Program-made: the position numbers and the translations under genes | From: Labedaea rhizosphaerae | Lineage (GTDB): Bacteria; Actinomycetota; Actinomycetes; Mycobacteriales; Pseudonocardiaceae | Length of the DNA stretch: 64,000 nucleotides | NCBI RefSeq assembly: GCF_004362825.1 | Contig: NZ_SNXZ01000011.1 | Span: forward strand, 1 to 64,000 | Reading direction: 5' to 3' | Part shown: in pieces, positions 20,501-28,373 of the stretch | How positions within the stretch are numbered: the first letter of the stretch is position 1 | How the letters are laid out: each line of letters begins with the position of its first letter | The notes under the pieces: model-generated | Told to the model about the DNA's origin: nothing | Database searches by the model: none | What the model saw: the letters and a program-made list of their open reading frames with translations, nothing else

Positions 20501-20813
20501 TGCGCAGGACCTCATGACGCGCCACGATTCCGGTGACCGCGGCCCGCAGGGCCGCCACGTCGAGCGGGCCGGTGAACCGGAGCACCAACGGCACCAGCAG
20601 CTCCTGGCCGCTGGGGTCGAGCTGGTGGGTGAACCACAGCCGCCGCTGGCTGCGCGGAAGCTCGGCCGCCTCCCCGCATTTCACTCCGCCGGTTACCTTG
20701 GGCGAAGCAGGCGCCGCTTGATCCCGTGCTCGTGGCTGGGTTGCGTCACGTTCCCCTGAGGTGCGGTTGGCCGCCCCGCGAGCTGATTTCGATCCTGCGG
20801 TAAGGGGTGTCAT
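17520..20813 (-). CDS. NRPS single module, C-A-T
   Basis: The 1097-residue protein has a basic, low-complexity N-terminus of about 45 residues, a condensation domain (HHIAFDGW, about 179), an adenylation domain (CTSGSTGEPKR about 641, TWGATE about 780) and a carrier domain (ALGGHSLLAIR, serine about 1038). The specificity code read by eye is DDVQLSTIDK, which I cannot assign; its Asp and Gln could suit a basic residue such as diaminobutyrate, but that is a guess. The ATG at 20813 overlaps the stop of the LanB-like gene (ATGA) and has GAAGGGA upstream. It probably passes its chain to the C1 domain of the next NRPS. The N-terminal C domain means it needs an upstream donor, and the free carrier protein at 25460-25690 is a candidate. 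Confidence 0.92.
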   Translation of the reverse strand: MTPLTAGSKSARGAANRTSGERDATQPRARDQAAPASPKVTGGVKCGEAAELPRSQRRLWFTHQLDPSGQELLVPLVLRFTGPLDVAALRAAVTGIVARHEVLRTSVITVDDEPKAVVRPVSAFALPLTELSPVTDPRAAADAELRAGFDLANGLPIRARLFRMDEHDHLLCVSVHHIAFDGWSAGVFQKELTALYAGQALEPLPAQFREVALEADARLAEGDRLTKGLEFWRNELAGAEPFELPTDRARPPRRAGRGVTGSFTLPAAVVSALDGAARARRATLFTVLLAASQVFCYRASGRTDVVTGTSVAEREQAVRTGLIGPFLGMLVLRNDLAGNPAFGALVAAVRRRMIGAFAHRHVPFDLLVEELAPERDLSRTPLFGVLVDIQPGANSLPELPGVRTEAAPVTWQTSRYDTEIAFSTQADGTVACRVTGDAALYRADTVRRWASQLETLLTSLAAAPDTSIDEIPMATDAELAALRAVTVPKPVPFPQRGLHEFVDDQAAATPNATAVINPDGTRTSYRALVDRADAIARSLAGHGVRLDDVVGVQLDRGPDLIPTLLGVLKAGAAFLPLETDTPPARVAKLLAGAKARLCVAEPGLPDSGRPTVTVADLRPSEATLPRVRPLTLCSIYCTSGSTGEPKRVASTHEGWVNRMAWMQRRHGLRLGEVVLHKTTLTFDDAAVEVFWPLMTGGTVALLGPGLHRDPRAILEAGARHDAVHVQFVPSMLEFFVDTMSTADLDRWPSLRSVLSSGEALRPALVRRFAEAVGGRRISLDNTWGATEVSIDSTCHVCEPADYDADAGDGAVSLGTPIDNNEVYVLDEHFRPVPAGVPGELYLGGVGLARGYLHDPRRTAESFVPHFERPGQRLYRTGDRGRLRADGSAEFLGRADHQVKIRGVRIELGEIESVLHEHPGIADAVAVVHAMSTGPAVVGYVVPAGPDAPDLGELRAFAASQLSGYAVPGALVSIPALPLLASGKLDRRALPAPAETDLAAAEFVAPRTATEQAVAELWAEALGRPRVGATDDFFALGGHSLLAIRVTNRMSRAFGVPLSPVLLFEHRTVDAVAEQVTDLVLADIDELSDADAERLLTS

Positions 20814-23140
20814 GACTGTCCCTTCGCGCTGCAGGTCCGGTCGAACGCGGCGAAGCGGAGTTCCGAGGTGTGGGCGCGGCCGGCACGGTCGCGCAGCCAC
20901 AGCTCGTCGTGGTCCGGCAGCATCTCGGTGATGGTCAGCACCGCGCCGTCGGTCTGGGCCCGGCGCACGAACTTCGCCAGCAGGTTCACGTACGTGGGGC
21001 TCGCGAAGTCGATGTACACCGGCTTCGCGCCCTTGTTCGGCGTGACGAAGATCTGGTCGGGCAGGCCGAGCTCGTGTTGCCAGCGCCGCGCCAGCACGAA
21101 GCGGCGCGCCTCGTCCTTGCCCTTGGCGAACGGCACGTCCGCACTCGGCAGGCGCCACTTCTCCCGGCACAGCACGACCTTGTCGACGGTGATGCGCGGG
21201 GTGTGCGGCCGGTCGTCGAAGAGCTTGAACCGGTCGATCACCGCGTCCATCAGGATCTCGCTGAACGCGTCGAGCACGTCGAAGGTCTCGCCGGTGGGCA
21301 GGCGCAGCACCAGGGAATCGCCCTCGGGCCGCACCTCGACGTCGCCCGCCTTGACCAACCCCGGCCGATCCGCGGGCACCGTGTGGTGCGTCGTCTCCAG
21401 CAGGAAGTCCTTGTCCCGCACGAATCCCGGGTGGGTCCGGATCGACAGGCGCGGGAGGCTTCCCTTGGGCAGCACGGGAAGCAGCCGCGGCGCCGGGAAC
21501 TCCACGTCGGTCTGCGCGTGCAGGACCGACAGGTCCGGGTGCTGGCTGACCAGGCAGTTGCTGCGCTGGGCGTTGATCGCCATGTGCACCTCGCCCAGCA
21601 CCAGCTGGAACTCGCCGCGGTCGATGGCCGCGGTGTCCCGGGCCGCGACCATCAGGTCGGGGCTGAAGTGCCGGGCCGCCGACCAGCCGGGGCCCTCGGC
21701 CGCGAACGCCGCCCGCACCTTGGGCAGCAGCTCCGTGAAGCCGTACCGAACCCGCCGGCCTTCCGGCAGGTCCAGGATCGACGCCCACCGGCGCCAGAAC
21801 TCCTGCTGCACCGCCGAAGTCGCCGTGTTGATCGCGGTCCGCAGCGGCATCAGCGACTTCATCCAGAACGCCGCGAAGTCCACCACCGGCCGCTGCGCGG
21901 CCAGTGCGGCGTAGACGTCGTTCAGCACCGGCCGGATGCCCTTCGCGACCTCCGCGCAGAACCAGCGCCCGCTGTCGGCGAGCAACCGCACGGGCTCGGC
22001 GGCGGCCAGCACCGTCGTGCCCAGCGTGAGGTCGGCGTCCCGGCGCGAATCGCAGTAGACCAGCGTGCGGCCGCCGTAGGCCTGCCCGGCGTTGCGGGTG
22101 GACGGGCCCGCGGTCAGCTCGGTGAAGGTCGCGTCGAGGGCCAGCAGCGCCGCGGTCAGCTCCTCGGCCGGGGCGTGCACCTTGAGCTGCAGATCCGCCC
22201 GGCCCGCGTCGAGCCGGTCGAGCATCCGCAACGCGGGCACGCGCACCGCGTCGTCCGACACTCCTTCGACGAACCCGCGCAGCTCGCGCATCGGCCACTT
22301 CGACAGGGGGACGTCGAGCTTCCACGTCACCCAGCGCCGCTTGACGAACGACTCCAGCACGGCGACGGCGTCCTCGCCCAGGTCGCGGGCCCGCGTCCGG
22401 CCGTCGCACGACCGCAGCACCGACGCCTCGAACTCGGTCAACCGCACGGGTTTGCCTACCGGCGGGGTCACCAGATCGCCGTCGAGGCGGACGAAGGCGT
22501 TGCGGCGCGGGGGAACCCACATCCGCATGCCCGGCAGCTCGTGCACCACCTCGGCCAGCCGGTCGATCGCCCACGGCTCGAAGAAGACCTCCATGCTGCG
22601 GGTCAGCCGCGTGCCCGGACGCAGGCGCGTGCTCGCGGCGCCGTCGGCCACGCTCCACAGCACCGGCCCGAAGAACCCGATGGAGTCGTTCTTCACGCAG
22701 TAGCGCTGCCAGTACGACGCCACCAGCCCCTCGCGGTCGCGGTGCTTGGCCAGGCGCGGGTCGGTGTCGGCGTCCCAGCGCAGCAGCGGGGCCAGCGCGC
22801 TGTCGACCAGCCGGTGGTTCTGCAACGCGACCGCGCGGCGGAAGTCGTCGTCGACGGCGATGCGTTGCAACTCGCGACCCGCCGCGCGAGCGGCAGTGTC
22901 GAAGCGAGCGCGGAACTCGGCCCAGCGTGGGTCATCCTGATCGGCGTCGGCCAGCTCGTCGGCGTGCGCCGCCAGTTCGGCGGCACGCAGCCGCAGCACG
23001 CCGTCGGCCGGGAACCCGGCGCCGCGGGTGATCACGTGCGGCGACAGGGTCCAGTCGCCGCCCAGCACCAGTTGGTCCAGCGTCAGTTGGTGCTGGGCGA
23101 GGTGATCCGGGGCCAGTTGGTCCGGCAGCACTGTCGTCAC
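20810..23140 (-). CDS. Short LanB-like protein (lantibiotic dehydratase N-terminal/PEARL-like), copy 1
   Basis: The 776-residue protein matches the N-terminal, aminoacyl-tRNA-using half of LanB lantibiotic dehydratases. The separate SpaB_C elimination domain is absent. A conserved block, SYWQRYC-KNDSIGFFGP, is shared with the neighbouring paralogue, as are QAYGGRTL, QRSNC and VYIDF. Known short LanBs include PEARLs, which add an amino acid from aminoacyl-tRNA to a peptide C-terminus, and split dehydratases, which glutamylate Ser/Thr. There is no separate elimination protein or scaffold peptide nearby; the partners here are carrier proteins and NRPS modules without A domains. The GTG at 23140 overlaps the stop of copy 2 (GTGA). 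The activity is unproven. Confidence 0.75.
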   Translation of the reverse strand: MTTVLPDQLAPDHLAQHQLTLDQLVLGGDWTLSPHVITRGAGFPADGVLRLRAAELAAHADELADADQDDPRWAEFRARFDTAARAAGRELQRIAVDDDFRRAVALQNHRLVDSALAPLLRWDADTDPRLAKHRDREGLVASYWQRYCVKNDSIGFFGPVLWSVADGAASTRLRPGTRLTRSMEVFFEPWAIDRLAEVVHELPGMRMWVPPRRNAFVRLDGDLVTPPVGKPVRLTEFEASVLRSCDGRTRARDLGEDAVAVLESFVKRRWVTWKLDVPLSKWPMRELRGFVEGVSDDAVRVPALRMLDRLDAGRADLQLKVHAPAEELTAALLALDATFTELTAGPSTRNAGQAYGGRTLVYCDSRRDADLTLGTTVLAAAEPVRLLADSGRWFCAEVAKGIRPVLNDVYAALAAQRPVVDFAAFWMKSLMPLRTAINTATSAVQQEFWRRWASILDLPEGRRVRYGFTELLPKVRAAFAAEGPGWSAARHFSPDLMVAARDTAAIDRGEFQLVLGEVHMAINAQRSNCLVSQHPDLSVLHAQTDVEFPAPRLLPVLPKGSLPRLSIRTHPGFVRDKDFLLETTHHTVPADRPGLVKAGDVEVRPEGDSLVLRLPTGETFDVLDAFSEILMDAVIDRFKLFDDRPHTPRITVDKVVLCREKWRLPSADVPFAKGKDEARRFVLARRWQHELGLPDQIFVTPNKGAKPVYIDFASPTYVNLLAKFVRRAQTDGAVLTITEMLPDHDELWLRDRAGRAHTSELRFAAFDRTCSAKGQS

Positions 23141-25452
23141 GGGGCATCCTCTCCGTCCGGTCCGCCGAGCCGGTCGACCATCGCGAAGCGCAGCTCGGAG
23201 GTGTAGCGATCGCCTGCCTGGTCGACCAGCCACAGGTGGTCCAGGTCGGGCAGCAGTTCGGTGAAGCCGACCGCGTGGCCCGGCTCGGCGCCGCGCAGCA
23301 TCTTGGCCAGCACGTTGACCAGCACCGGGCTGTCGAAGTCGATGTACACCGGCTTGTCGGTGGCGCCCGCCTTGGCGAAGACCCGCGAAGGCAGTCCGGC
23401 CGCCACCCGCCAGGCGCGGGCGGCGACGAACCGGCGTGCCTCGTCCTTCTCCTTGACGAACGCCGCCGTCGCCGGGTCGATCCGCCACGTCTCGCGGTGC
23501 ACGACGCAGCGGTCGATCACCACGCGTGGCGCGTGCGCGCGGCCGGCGAACAGGCTGTGCGCGTTCAGCACCAGGTCCATCAGGACCTCCGAGAACACGT
23601 CGAGCACGTCGAAGCGCGGCCCGTCCGGCAGCACGGCCACCAGCTCACCGTCCTGTTCGGACACCACGATGTCCGCGCTGGGCACCAATCCCGGCCGGTC
23701 CGCGGCGACCGTGTGGTGGTGGAACTCGACCAGCACGTCGCGGTCGCGGGTGAGCGCGGACTGCGTGCGCACCGACCGGCGCACCGGCCCGCTGCGGGGT
23801 GGTGCGGGCAGCAGCCGCGGGGCGGGGAAGTCCTCGTCCACGTGGCGCAGCAGTGTCTCGGGCTCGGGGTGCTGGCGCACGAAGCAGTTGCTGCGCTGGC
23901 TGTTCATGGCCAGGTGGAGCTCGCCGACCACGACCTGGAACTCGCCTCGGCGCACCGCGTCGAGGTCCGGCGCCGACACCATCAGGTCCGGGCTGAGGTA
24001 GCGGGCGCCGTTCCAGCCCGGCCCGTCCACGGCGAAGGCGCTGCGCACCAAGGGAAGCAGTTCAGCGTAGGTGCGCCGCACCGCACGGGCGCCGTCCGGG
24101 ACGGCGAACACCGACGTCCAGCGCCGCACGTACTCGGTGCGTGCCTCGGCCACGGCCGCGCCGACCTGCTTGGTGAGCGGGCCGAGCGCGGCGGCCCACA
24201 TCGCCGACAACGCACACGATCCGTCTTGGGCGATCCGCCGGTGCACTTCGAGCAGCGCGACGCGTGCGGCGTCCGCGGCCTGACGGCACAGCCACCGGGC
24301 GCCGCGGGCCAGCAACTCCACCGGCAGCGCGGCGGCCATCAGGTCCTGGCCGAACACGGCGTCCAGGTCGCGGGCGCAGTCCTGGTACATGAGCGTGCGA
24401 CCGCCGTAGGCCTGCCCGCCGTTGCGCTTGCTCGCCGCACCGGTCAGCTCGTGGAAGGTCTCGTCGGCGGCCGCGAGCGCCGCGCTCAAGGACGCCGCGT
24501 CGGTTGCCTCGGCCACCGCGGCCTTGCACCGCTCCATGAGCTCCAGCGGCCGCAGGCACCGGGCCCGCAGGCCCTCGTCGTCGACCCGGGCGAGCACCGC
24601 ACGCAACGAGCGCTCCGGGAACGGGTCGCCGGGCAGTTCGATCCGCCACGTGGTCCACCGGCGGCGCGCGAAGTCGGCCAGCACCGCCTCGGTTTCCGGG
24701 CCACCGAGGTCGCACGCCCGGGCCACGCCGTCGCAGGCCCGCAGCAGGCGCGCCTGCGCGGGCGTGAGGGCGACCCGGCCGCCCGTCGGCAGGACCAGGT
24801 CGTCGCCGTCCAGACCCAGGTAGGGCATCCGGCGCGGGGCGAGCCACCGGCGCAGGCCCGGCTCGGCCTCGATCGCCGCGACCAGCTGGTCCACCGCCCA
24901 CGTCTCGAAGTACACCGTCGACCGCCGCACCAGGGCATCGCCCACGACGACGTCGCTGTGCGGCCGGTCGTCCCAGCCGGCCCAGCCGACCGGCCCGAAG
25001 AACCCGATCGAGTCGTTCTTCATGCAGTAGCGCTGCCAGTAGGACGCGACGAGCTCCTCGCGCTGGCGGTTCTTGGAGTTGCGCGGCTCGGTGGCCGGTC
25101 TGCGCAGGAACGGTTCGACGGCCAGGGGCAGCAGCGTGTGGTTCTGCCACGCGACGGCGTGCTGGAACCGCGGCGACGCGGCGATCTCCCGCAGCCGCAC
25201 GCCCATCCTGGTGGTGGCGTCGGCGAACGCGGCACGAAACCGTTGCCACGCCTCGGGGTTCTCCTCGGCGGCGAGCACCGCCGCGGCCATGGCGCCCAGG
25301 TCGGGGTCGGCGAGGTCCAGTACGCCGGAAGCGGCGAAGCCGGCTCCGCGCACGACCAGCTCCGGCCACCACCGGAAGCCGTCCGGCAACGCGGCTTCCG
25401 GTTCGGTGCTCTGCTGGTCGTCCGGACGCGTGCCGGTGGCGACGGCGGTCAT
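23137..25452 (-). CDS. Short LanB-like protein (lantibiotic dehydratase N-terminal/PEARL-like), copy 2
   Basis: The 771-residue protein is a diverged paralogue of copy 1, with the same blocks in the same order: GAGFAASGVL near the N-terminus, YWQRYCMKNDSIGFFGP, GGQAYGGRTL, NSQRSNCF, TVAADRPGL, KEKDEARRFV and VYIDFDSP. The length is that of the glutamylation-type half of LanB only. It begins at ATG 25452, seven bases after the carrier-protein stop, so translation is probably coupled. Two unequal copies suggest two different acceptors, two tRNA substrates or an obligate heteromer. I favour a role in adding or modifying residues on carrier-bound intermediates, by inference from context. Confidence 0.75.
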   Translation of the reverse strand: MTAVATGTRPDDQQSTEPEAALPDGFRWWPELVVRGAGFAASGVLDLADPDLGAMAAAVLAAEENPEAWQRFRAAFADATTRMGVRLREIAASPRFQHAVAWQNHTLLPLAVEPFLRRPATEPRNSKNRQREELVASYWQRYCMKNDSIGFFGPVGWAGWDDRPHSDVVVGDALVRRSTVYFETWAVDQLVAAIEAEPGLRRWLAPRRMPYLGLDGDDLVLPTGGRVALTPAQARLLRACDGVARACDLGGPETEAVLADFARRRWTTWRIELPGDPFPERSLRAVLARVDDEGLRARCLRPLELMERCKAAVAEATDAASLSAALAAADETFHELTGAASKRNGGQAYGGRTLMYQDCARDLDAVFGQDLMAAALPVELLARGARWLCRQAADAARVALLEVHRRIAQDGSCALSAMWAAALGPLTKQVGAAVAEARTEYVRRWTSVFAVPDGARAVRRTYAELLPLVRSAFAVDGPGWNGARYLSPDLMVSAPDLDAVRRGEFQVVVGELHLAMNSQRSNCFVRQHPEPETLLRHVDEDFPAPRLLPAPPRSGPVRRSVRTQSALTRDRDVLVEFHHHTVAADRPGLVPSADIVVSEQDGELVAVLPDGPRFDVLDVFSEVLMDLVLNAHSLFAGRAHAPRVVIDRCVVHRETWRIDPATAAFVKEKDEARRFVAARAWRVAAGLPSRVFAKAGATDKPVYIDFDSPVLVNVLAKMLRGAEPGHAVGFTELLPDLDHLWLVDQAGDRYTSELRFAMVDRLGGPDGEDAP

Positions 25453-25459
25453 CCGCGGA

Positions 25460-25690
25460 CTACCCGAGGTCCATGACCGCGCCGGCGCAGCTGGCCGGCG
25501 TCGGGTACATGAAGATGACCACCGGGTCGAGGTCCTTGCCCACCAGCTCACCGATCTGCTGGATGGCGTCGATCGCCAGCAGCGAGTCGCCACCGGCCTC
25601 GAAGAAATCGGCTTCTTCGCCGATATCGGCATTCCTGAGCACGTTCCGGAAGATCTCGAGGACCGACGTCTCCATCGTTTCCACCGTCAT
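25460..25690 (-). CDS. Free-standing peptidyl/acyl carrier protein
   Basis: The 76-residue carrier protein has the phosphopantetheine site FFEAGGDSLLAI, with the serine at about residue 40, flanked by predicted helices. The ATG at 25690 follows AGGAGGTGG with good spacing; an upstream in-frame start is less likely. It is first in the minus-strand operon, before the two LanB-like genes, and diverges from the SARP gene. It lacks a dedicated A domain. It could hold the starter unit for the C-A-T NRPS or serve as the scaffold on which the LanB-like enzymes act. The GGDS form resembles carrier domains that precede epimerases, but no adjacent E domain exists here. Confidence 0.92.
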   Translation of the reverse strand: MTVETMETSVLEIFRNVLRNADIGEEADFFEAGGDSLLAIDAIQQIGELVGKDLDPVVIFMYPTPASCAGAVMDLG

Positions 25691-25739
25691 CGCGAGCCAC
25701 CTCCTGTTTCCTTGCGCATGCGGCACTCCAGCGACGCGA

Positions 25740-25771
25740 ACGCTAAGAACGGCGGTTATCGCCGCGCTATC
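25740..25771 (-). promoter_or_regulatory. Candidate SARP-bound promoter of the carrier/LanB/NRPS operon
   Basis: Read on the minus strand, heptamers GATAGCG (25771-25765) and GATAACC (25760-25754) are 11 bp apart. Exactly eight bases after the second is TAGCGT (25745-25740), which fits an actinobacterial minus-10 TANNNT. Heptamer, spacing and distance to the minus-10 all follow the SARP rule. The carrier-protein start lies 50 bases downstream. Confidence 0.58.
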
Positions 25772-25802
25772 GCCACGGCAACGGCCTGCGGATTAGTGCC
25801 GT

Positions 25803-25820
25803 GATACCGGCGCGATAAGT
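25803..25820 (+). promoter_or_regulatory. Candidate SARP autoregulatory repeats
   Basis: GATACCG (25803-25809) and GATAAGT (25814-25820) are spaced 11 bp apart on the plus strand, and a related GATTAGT lies at 25791-25797. They are about 70 bases upstream of the SARP start. No good minus-10 is visible at the expected distance, so this site is weaker than the other two. Confidence 0.4.
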
Positions 25821-25889
25821 GCGCCGCGAGAATGGGAACCGGCAGGACGGATCGGCTTGAGCCAAATCGAGGTGGAGGGATCGCAGGCG

Positions 25890-27698
25890 ATGTTCTTCCG
25901 CATTCTCGGCCCGCTCGCCGCGGCGGGCCTGTCGTTCGCGCCACGCCAGCGCACGGTGCTCGCCATGCTGCTGCTGGACGCGGGCCGGGTCGTCGCGGTG
26001 GACCGCCTCGTGGACGCCGTGTGGGACGCGAACCCGCCCTCGACCGCGCGGGAGCAGATCCAGATCTGCGTGTCGGCGATCCGCCGGGCCCTGCGGGCGG
26101 CCGGGCGGCCGGACGCGATCGTGCGGCAGGCTCCCGGCTACGTGCTGCGGTGCGCGGCCGACGAACTCGACCTGCTGGCGTTCGACCGCCTCGTCGCCGA
26201 AGCCCGGGAGTCCGACGACGAAACCCGTGCCGCGGCGTTGTTGCGCGAGGCGCTCGGGCTCTGGCGCGGCACTCCGATCGATGGGGTGAGCAGCCGGGTC
26301 GTGGACGCGGCCCGGGTGACGCTGGCCGAGCGGCGGATCTGCGTGCTGGAGGAACACGTCGACCTCCAGTTGCGGCTCGGTGCTCCGGCCGAGATGACCG
26401 AGCTGGCGGCCGAGCTGGCCGAACTGGTGGCGGCGCACCCCTTCCGCGAACGGCTGCGTGCGCAGCTGATGACCGCGCTGCACCGCACGGGCCGCCGGGC
26501 CGAGGCCCTGGCCGTGGGCCGCGCCGGGCGCAAGCTGCTGGTCGACGAGCTCGGCCTCGACCCCGGCGCGGACCTGGTGCGGATCGAGCAGGCCATCCTC
26601 GCGGGACCAGGACCGGCGACACCGCCGGTGCCCGCAACTCCGCTCGTGCCGCGGTCCCTGCCGCCCACCAGCCGCGACTTCACCGGCCGCGCCGACGACC
26701 TGGCGCGCCTGCACGCCCTGCTCGCGCCCGCCGCCCGCGGTACCGCCCCACGGGTCGTGACGCTCGACGGCCGCGCCTGGATCGGCAAGACCATGCTCGC
26801 CGTGCACGCGGCCCACGCCCTGCGCGAGCACTTCCCGGACGGTCAGCTCTTCGCCCGGCTCGGCGGTGCCGACGGCGCGCCGGTCGCGCCCGCCGTCGTG
26901 CTCGCCGGTTTCCTGCGTGCGCTGAGCGTTCCCGCTGGTGCCGTGCCGGCGGACCCCGACGAACGCGCGGCCCGCTACCGGGATCTGACCGCCGACCGCT
27001 CGCTGCTCGTCGTGCTGGACGACGCCGCCGACGAGCGGCAGGTCGACGCCCTGCTGCCGGGCAGCGCGAGCTGCGCGGTGCTGGTCACCAGCAGGCGCAG
27101 GCTGACCGCGCTCGCCGGTGCGTGGCGCGTGGCCGTCGGCCCGCTCACCGCGGGGGAGGGCACGCGGCTGCTCGCCGAGGTGATCGGCCGCGACCGCGCG
27201 CTCGCCCAAGCGCAGGACACCCGTCGGCTCGCCGAGGCCTGCCACGGCGAACCCTTGGCATTGCGCCGCGCGGGCGCCCGGCTCGCCGCACGTCCACATT
27301 GGACGGTCGCTGCCTCGGTGGACCGGCTCACCGGGCTCGACGACGACCTCGAAGCCGAACTGGCCGAAGTGCACTCCCGCCTCTCGGTCGCAGCCCGCCG
27401 GTTGTTGCGCCGCATCGGGGCCATGGGCCGTGCGGAGTTCCCTACGCGCCTGTGCCCCGAACCCTCCGATGTGGACTCCGGCAGCGCCGACGACGCGATG
27501 GCGGAGCTGGTCGACGCGGGCCTGCTCGACCTCACCCGCGCCGCGGATGGCGAACCCGTCTGCCGGGTCGGCGGGATCGTGCTGGCCTTCGCCCGTACCC
27601 GCGAGCGCCACCCGGACCGCGGCGGCGTCGTTCTCGCCCTGCCCACCGCTCGCGCGGCACACCAGCGGACGCCAGTCGCCCGCGCCTTACCCCACTGA
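25890..27698 (+). CDS. SARP-family regulator with NB-ARC-type ATPase domain
   Basis: The 602-residue regulator has an OmpR-like winged helix (about 1-90, starting MFFRILGPL), a bacterial transcriptional activation domain (about 95-240) and an ATPase domain with Walker A GRAWIGKT and Walker B LLVVLDDA. It lacks the long C-terminal TPR region of AfsR. The ATG at 25890 has GGAGGGA nine bases upstream; a TTG at 25857 is an alternative. It diverges from the carrier/NRPS operon. The 11-bp-spaced heptamers at three promoters point to it as pathway activator. One rare TTA leucine codon occurs at 27687-27689, three codons before the stop, so control by the leucyl-tRNA BldA is possible. Confidence 0.9.
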   Translation: MFFRILGPLAAAGLSFAPRQRTVLAMLLLDAGRVVAVDRLVDAVWDANPPSTAREQIQICVSAIRRALRAAGRPDAIVRQAPGYVLRCAADELDLLAFDRLVAEARESDDETRAAALLREALGLWRGTPIDGVSSRVVDAARVTLAERRICVLEEHVDLQLRLGAPAEMTELAAELAELVAAHPFRERLRAQLMTALHRTGRRAEALAVGRAGRKLLVDELGLDPGADLVRIEQAILAGPGPATPPVPATPLVPRSLPPTSRDFTGRADDLARLHALLAPAARGTAPRVVTLDGRAWIGKTMLAVHAAHALREHFPDGQLFARLGGADGAPVAPAVVLAGFLRALSVPAGAVPADPDERAARYRDLTADRSLLVVLDDAADERQVDALLPGSASCAVLVTSRRRLTALAGAWRVAVGPLTAGEGTRLLAEVIGRDRALAQAQDTRRLAEACHGEPLALRRAGARLAARPHWTVAASVDRLTGLDDDLEAELAEVHSRLSVAARRLLRRIGAMGRAEFPTRLCPEPSDVDSGSADDAMAELVDAGLLDLTRAADGEPVCRVGGIVLAFARTRERHPDRGGVVLALPTARAAHQRTPVARALPH

Positions 27699-27718
27699 CC
27701 CCCGAAAGGACGTGGACC

Positions 27719-28327
27719 ATGCTGGATCAGGCCAGCCGCCCCACCGTCGTCGCGGCGGCGCCCGCCGGTCCACCCGTCCACCGGGTCGGGCTCGTCTGCG
27801 GGTCGGGTGCCGGAACGGGCCGGCACTACCTCGACTTCGCCGCCGAACTCGGCGGCGCGCTCGGCCGGGCGGGCTTCGACCTGGTCTGCGGCGGCACCTC
27901 GGCCGGCCTGCTCAGCGAGGTGGTGCGCACCGCGCACGCCTTCGGCAGCGGCGTGCTGAACGTGGTGCCGCACGCGCTGCTGCCCGAGGCCGCCTGCGGC
28001 GAGATGGCGGGCGGCGTCGTCCTGCAGGTCGTGCGGAGCACTTATGAGCGCATGCGCATGGTGCACCGGCTTTCCGACGCTGTGGTGGTGCTGCCCGGCG
28101 GCGTCGAGGTCCTGCGGGAGCTGGGCGAGTTGCTCAGCGTGGAGGCGGTGACCGGCCGCGTCGGCCGGATCGTGCTGGCCAACCGGCGCGGCTGCTTCGA
28201 CCCGCTGCTCGAACTGCTCGACCACGCCGAGGCCGACGCGTTCGCCACCGGCGCCGAGCTCCGCACGCTCGAGGTGGCCGAGACCGCCGACGACGTGCTC
28301 CGCCTGCTCGGCAGGCCCCAACCGTGA
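27719..28327 (+). CDS. LOG-like protein with degenerate active-site motifs
   Basis: The 202-residue protein has the LOG fold pattern: LVCGSGAGTGRHY, then VCGGTSAGLLSEV, then a shared C-terminal segment. The two hallmark motifs are altered. MHERK becomes TYERM, and PGGxGTxxE becomes PGGVEVLRE, so the GT pair is lost although one glutamate remains. A classical phosphoribohydrolase activity is therefore doubtful. The ATG at 27719 has GAAAGGAC upstream and follows the SARP stop by 20 bases, so the gene is probably in the SARP operon. It may act on a different nucleotide or bind a ligand. A canonical LOG lies at 136-702. Confidence 0.78.
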   Translation: MLDQASRPTVVAAAPAGPPVHRVGLVCGSGAGTGRHYLDFAAELGGALGRAGFDLVCGGTSAGLLSEVVRTAHAFGSGVLNVVPHALLPEAACGEMAGGVVLQVVRSTYERMRMVHRLSDAVVVLPGGVEVLRELGELLSVEAVTGRVGRIVLANRRGCFDPLLELLDHAEADAFATGAELRTLEVAETADDVLRLLGRPQP

Positions 28328-28373
28328 CGCGTGCAGCACCCGACCCGACCAACCGCAGAGGTGGAGACGAATC

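Noticed and set aside
20810-25452. Classical lantibiotic cluster with full LanB dehydratases
   Set aside because: No elimination domain, LanC-like cyclase or precursor peptide was found nearby.
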